From Botrimarina mediterranea (GTDB taxonomy: Bacteria > Planctomycetota > Planctomycetia > Pirellulales > Lacipirellulaceae), in assembly GCF_007753265.1 (NCBI RefSeq), contig NZ_CP036349.1, forward strand, positions 4,683,363-4,747,362: 64,000 nucleotides of DNA, written 5' to 3'. This document shows positions 60,796 to 64,000 of the stretch, one piece after another. The notes beneath the pieces are model-generated. The model was given only the letters and a program-made list of their open reading frames with translations. It had not been told where the DNA came from and searched no databases. Position numbers and translations under genes: made by a program. Numbering within the stretch: the first letter of the stretch is position 1; every line of letters starts with the position of its first letter.

Positions 60796-61899
60796 ATGTC
60801 GTCCACCGCAGAGCTCTTACGAACGCCGCTCTACGATTGGCACGCGGCCAATGGGGGTCGGCTTGTCGACTTCGCCGGCTGGGCGATGCCGGTACAGTAC
60901 AGGTCGATCGTCGAGGAGCACAACGCCACACGCCAGCGTGTCGGCCTGTTCGACGTGTCGCATATGGGCCGGCTCACCGTCCAGGGCGCCGCGGCAGAGA
61001 TGTGGCTCGACGGCCTCGCCACCCGCCGCGCCGCCGGCACGCCGGTCGGACGCGTGCGGTACTCGCTCATCTGCAACGAGTCGGGAGGCGTCCTCGATGA
61101 CATCCTCTTCACCCGCGTCACCGAAAATCGTTTCGACCTCGTTGTGAACGCGTCGAACCGCGCGAAGTTGCTCGACTGGTTCGCCGAGCACGCCATGGCG
61201 GACGCCGACCTCATCGACCGCACCGAGGCGACCGCGATGATCGCCGTCCAAGGCCCCGGCGCGGTGGAGATGGTCGCTTCGCTCGCCGACGCCGATGTCG
61301 CGTCGATCCGCTACTACCGTTCGGGCGAAGCCAACATCGCCGGCGCCCCGTGTGTCGTCAGCCGCACCGGCTACACCGGCGAAGACGGCTTTGAACTGAT
61401 CGCCAACGCCAACCAAGCCGAAGCCATTTGGAAGGCCCTAATCAACCTCGGGGCAGCCGCTTGCGGCTTAGCGTCGCGCGACACGCTCCGTCTTGAAGCC
61501 GGCATGCCCCTCTACGGCCACGAGCTCCGCGAAAGACTCAATCCGCTCCATGCCGGGCTCGGCTTCGCCGTTGACTTTGAGGACGCCGATGGCGGTCGGC
61601 GGACGTTCGTCGGCAGCGACGCACTGCTGAAGGCAAGAGAGGACGGCTCGGTGGCCCGGCGCGTCGGTCTCAGGGTCGAAGGCAAGCGCCCGCCGCGCGA
61701 GGAGTACCGCGTGCTGGTCGATGGCCGGCCGTGCGGCGTCGTCACCAGCGGGACGCACTCGCCGACGCTCGGGTATCCGATCGCAATGGCTTACATCGAG
61801 CCGGAGCTAACCCAAGAAGGGACGCGCGTCGCCATCGACATCCGCGGAACGGAGACGCCCGCGATGGTCGTTCCGTTGCCGTTTTATAAGAGGTCGTAG
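60796..61899 (+). CDS. gcvT: Aminomethyltransferase (glycine cleavage T protein)
   Basis: The T protein takes the aminomethyl group from lipoylated H protein and makes methylene-tetrahydrofolate and ammonia. The 367-residue protein opens LRTPLYDWHAANGGRLVDFA and has VGLFDVSHMGRL near 50-60, ALINLGAAACGLASRDTLRL for the folate-side segment, EAGMPLYGHEL, and the C-terminal domain ending PAMVVPLPFYKR. It heads a gcvT-gcvH-gcvPA run. The ATG at 60796 is preceded by a TAAGCT promoter-like box. Confidence 0.96.
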   Translation: MSSTAELLRTPLYDWHAANGGRLVDFAGWAMPVQYRSIVEEHNATRQRVGLFDVSHMGRLTVQGAAAEMWLDGLATRRAAGTPVGRVRYSLICNESGGVLDDILFTRVTENRFDLVVNASNRAKLLDWFAEHAMADADLIDRTEATAMIAVQGPGAVEMVASLADADVASIRYYRSGEANIAGAPCVVSRTGYTGEDGFELIANANQAEAIWKALINLGAAACGLASRDTLRLEAGMPLYGHELRERLNPLHAGLGFAVDFEDADGGRRTFVGSDALLKAREDGSVARRVGLRVEGKRPPREEYRVLVDGRPCGVVTSGTHSPTLGYPIAMAYIEPELTQEGTRVAIDIRGTETPAMVVPLPFYKRS

Positions 61900-61951
61900 T
61901 CGTTCGTGGCTCGACCGCGGTCGGGGACGACGCGGCTCTCGTGCGACGGCT

Positions 61952-61997
61952 CGCTTTCAAAACTCGAAACTCACGACTCAAAACGTACAACTCCCTC
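61952..61997. repeat. Word repeat arm, AACTCGAAACTC word
   Basis: AAAACTCGAAACTCACGACT then CAAAACGTACAACTCCC runs up to the gcvH start codon. Only this one arm is clear; no matching complement was found nearby. Confidence 0.65.
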
Positions 61998-62393
61998 ATG
62001 AACCCTGAATCCTTGCTGTTCGCCAAGACGCACGAGTGGGTCGCCGTCGCCGAGACTGGCGGCGAGAAGGTCGCCACCATCGGCATCTCCAAGCACGCCG
62101 TCGAAGCGCTGACGGACCTCGTCTTCATCGAGCTGCCGAAAGTGGGCCGCTCCGTCGACGCCGAGGAGTCGTTCTGTGAAGTCGAGTCCGTCAAGGCGGT
62201 TAGCGATGTCTACAGCCCGGTGACCGGCGAGGTCGTCGAGGTCAACGAGCCGCTCGCCGACCAGCTCGAAGTCCTCAGCGACGACCCCTACGGCAAGGGC
62301 TGGATCGCCAAGGTCAAGATCACCGACGAGACTTCGCTCGCCGGCCTGATGGACTACGAGGCGTATGAGAAAATGTGTGCGGAAGAGGCGTGA
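61998..62393 (+). CDS. gcvH: Glycine cleavage system H protein
   Basis: The H protein carries the aminomethyl group on a lipoyl arm between the P, T and L proteins. The 131-residue protein shows the lipoyl attachment site Lys66 in CEVESVKAVSDVYSPVTGEV, and KTHEWVAV near the start. The length is typical. The ATG at 61998 follows a word-repeat arm rather than a ribosome binding site; the longer frame from 61941 is repeat-derived. Confidence 0.96.
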   Translation: MNPESLLFAKTHEWVAVAETGGEKVATIGISKHAVEALTDLVFIELPKVGRSVDAEESFCEVESVKAVSDVYSPVTGEVVEVNEPLADQLEVLSDDPYGKGWIAKVKITDETSLAGLMDYEAYEKMCAEEA

Positions 62394-62394
62394 C

Positions 62395-62486
62395 GAAGTT
62401 GGAAGTGCGAAGTGGGAAGTGGGAAATCCCTTTCGCTAACTCCAACGTGCTTCTTCCAACTTCCGACTTCCTACTTCCCACTTCGA
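62395..62486. repeat. Word palindrome, GGAAGTGGGAAGT word
   Basis: GAAGTTGGAAGTGCGAAGTG then GGAAGTGGGAA at the left is answered by TTCTTCCAACTTCCGACTTC then CTACTTCCCACTTCG at the right. It fills the whole gap between gcvH and gcvPA inside an operon, overlapping the sequences just after the stop and just before the start. Confidence 0.9.
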
Positions 62487-62487
62487 C

Positions 62488-63912
62488 ATGCCTTTCACTT
62501 ACAACACCGAAGAAGACGTCGCCGCGATGCTCCAGGCGATCGGCGTGGCGTCGATCGAAGAGCTGCTCGAGCAGGTGCCCGCCGACTTCCGGTTGCAGCG
62601 GACGCTCGACCTGCCGCAGGCGATGGGGGAGATGGAGCTCGACCGCCACATGCGCGAACTCGCCGGCAAGAACGTCGGCGCCGCGTCGGGGGCGGTGTCG
62701 TATCTGGGCGGCGGGACGTACGACCACTTCATCCCGGCGGTGGTCGACACGATCGCCAGCCGCGGCGAGTTCTACACCAGCTACACGCCTTATCAGGCCG
62801 AGGTCGCGCAGGGCAACCTGCAGGCGATGTTCGAGTACCAGACGTTGATCACACGGCTGACGGGGCTCGATGTCTCCAACTGCAGCCTCTACGACGGCGC
62901 CAGCGCCGCGGCCGAGGCGGTGATGATGGCGCTCGCCTCGGGCAAAGGCCGCACGCGCGTCGTCCTGCCGGCGAGCGTTCACCCCGAGTACCGCCAGACG
63001 ATCACGACCTACGTCTCGTGCCTCGACGCCGAGGTCGTCACCGTAGCCGCGCCGAACGGCGTGGTCGATCTCGACGAGTTGCGTTCGGTCGTCAACGACC
63101 AGACGGCGTGCGTCGTGCTCCAGCAACCGAACTTCTTCGGCTGTGTCGAAGACGCCGACGAAGCGACCCGCATCACGCACGCCGCCGGCGCGCTGATGAT
63201 CGCCGCGTTCGACCCGATCAGTCTGGGTCTCATGAAGCGGCCCGGCGATTGGGTCGGCGTTGGTGAGGGCGCCGACATCGCCGTCTGCGAAGGCCAATCA
63301 CTCGGCACGCCGATGCAGTACGGCGGGCCGTTCCTCGGCATCCTGGCGTGCCGCGAGTCGCTCGTCCGCCGCATGCCGGGCCGCATCGTCGGCCAAACAA
63401 CCGACCGCCGCGGCAAGCGCTGTTTTGTGCTGACGATGCAAACCCGTGAGCAGCACATCCGCCGCGACAAGGCGACCAGCAACGTCTGCAGCAACCAAGC
63501 CTTGTTCGCGCTGCGGGCGACGGTGTACCTCTCGTTGCTCGGCCCCGAGGGCCTCAAAGAGACGGCGCACTTGTGCCTCCAGAAGAGCCGCTACCTGGCC
63601 GAGCGCCTCGTCGAAACGGACCGTTTTGAATTGGCGTTCGCCGCGCCAACATTCAAAGAGTTCGTCCTCCGCGACCGCCAAAACAAGATCGACGACCTGA
63701 TCGCTTGCGGCTTAGCCAACGACATCCTAGCCGGCCTCCCCCTCGGTCAGTTCGACCCCGAGCTCGACGACTGCCTGCTGGTCTGCGTCACCGAGAAACG
63801 CACCCGCGAAGAGCTCGACCGCTTCGTCGAAGTCCTGACCCAAAACGCCGCCCACCCTAACGGCGGCAATCGAGCAAAATCGCCCCACTTCGAGCCGGCG
63901 TCAATTGCTTAG
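62488..63912 (+). CDS. gcvPA: Glycine dehydrogenase (decarboxylating) subunit 1
   Basis: This is the N-terminal half of the two-subunit P protein, which decarboxylates glycine and passes the rest to lipoylated H protein. The 474-residue protein has the subunit 1 features SYLGGGTYDHFIPAVVDTIA, FYTSYTPYQAEVAQGNLQAM, YDGASAAAEAVMMA, and GGPFLGILACRESLVRRMPG near the middle. The lysine that binds pyridoxal phosphate is expected on subunit 2 (gcvPB), which is not in the window and probably follows to the right. The split form is normal for planctomycetes. It starts at ATG. Confidence 0.96.
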   Translation: MPFTYNTEEDVAAMLQAIGVASIEELLEQVPADFRLQRTLDLPQAMGEMELDRHMRELAGKNVGAASGAVSYLGGGTYDHFIPAVVDTIASRGEFYTSYTPYQAEVAQGNLQAMFEYQTLITRLTGLDVSNCSLYDGASAAAEAVMMALASGKGRTRVVLPASVHPEYRQTITTYVSCLDAEVVTVAAPNGVVDLDELRSVVNDQTACVVLQQPNFFGCVEDADEATRITHAAGALMIAAFDPISLGLMKRPGDWVGVGEGADIAVCEGQSLGTPMQYGGPFLGILACRESLVRRMPGRIVGQTTDRRGKRCFVLTMQTREQHIRRDKATSNVCSNQALFALRATVYLSLLGPEGLKETAHLCLQKSRYLAERLVETDRFELAFAAPTFKEFVLRDRQNKIDDLIACGLANDILAGLPLGQFDPELDDCLLVCVTEKRTREELDRFVEVLTQNAAHPNGGNRAKSPHFEPASIA

Positions 63913-64000
63913 AAAGAGTTAACCACTGAGGCACAGAGAGCGCTAAGGAAGCACTGAGAAGTCGGTAGCTGTGGGAGGGGTCTCCAGACCCCGATTACGC
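63913..64000. repeat. Repeat cluster at the right edge, cut by the window
   Basis: Two elements begin here. GTTAACCACTGAGGCACAGA then GAGCGCTAAGGAAGCACTGAG (63918-63958) is the arm of a word palindrome. GCTGTGGGAGGGGTCTCCAG then ACCCCGATTACGC (63968-64000) is the start of a unit of the GTGGGAGGCGTCTCC family. Both continue beyond the window. Confidence 0.8.

Overview
The window is GC-rich, densely coded DNA from what looks like a member of the Planctomycetes, probably order Pirellulales (Lacipirellulaceae-like). The evidence is a set of secreted proteins ending in PEP-CTERM sorting signals, two of them preceded by a dockerin-like segment (GDYN.DNLV.AADYTVWRDS type), a split glycine decarboxylase, an eukaryote/archaeal-type ProRS, a four-heme cytochrome next to a DUF1573 protein, and several large secreted proteins of the kind that is common but uncharacterised in this phylum. 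No rRNA, tRNA, CRISPR array, transposase or phage gene was recognised. The organism assignment is inference from gene content.

Layout, left to right. 0.5-5.2 kb: SMUG1-type uracil-DNA glycosylase, PPK2 kinase, a CPXCG mini-protein and RtcB (all minus strand), then a candidate non-coding RNA with its own promoter and terminator and a small acidic protein. 5.4-15.9 kb: a large secretin-N-domain protein, a von Willebrand A protein, GltX, a membrane protein, and an HD/PAS/GGDEF regulator with a small coiled-coil partner. 16.3-23.3 kb: superoxide dismutase, a Pro/Ala/Ser/Thr-rich lipoprotein, a small conserved protein, L32 (rpmF) and the fatty-acid block fabD-fabG-acpP-fabF. 23.5-30.4 kb: surface and export genes (PEP-CTERM proteins, one a metalloprotease, and a second secretin-N-like protein) plus a lipid kinase. 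30.7-38.5 kb: NDH-2, several envelope or low-complexity proteins, YebC and a serine hydrolase. 38.7-47.4 kb: the nusA-infB-rbfA translation operon on the minus strand, extended by a histone-H1-tailed HhH-fold protein and a large repeat-helical protein. 47.8-54.3 kb: a secreted Ntn hydrolase, AIM24, a duplicated PEP-CTERM protein, and the cytochrome/DUF1573 pair. 54.6-64 kb: ProRS divergent from YhaM-type exonuclease, an HPF-like protein, RNase R and gcvT-gcvH-gcvPA, with gcvPB presumably beyond the right edge.

Most of the intergenic space is filled by palindromes. Two kinds can be separated. Five families keep their sequence between copies; one copy lies in frame inside a gene. The second kind shares only a grammar: one arm is a short word of 7-10 bases repeated with variation, the other arm is its complement, and almost every locus uses a different word. 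These word palindromes sit after stop codons, inside operons and even between divergent start codons, and they are the feature of this window most worth following up.

Promoter-like sequences recur with a TANNNT -10 box (TAAGCT, TAGGCT, TACCTT, TACGAT), twice with a good TTGACN -35 box 17-18 bases upstream. Shine-Dalgarno sequences are absent from many genes and clear in others (acpP, hpf, infB, the 47.8 kb hydrolase). GTG and TTG starts are used.
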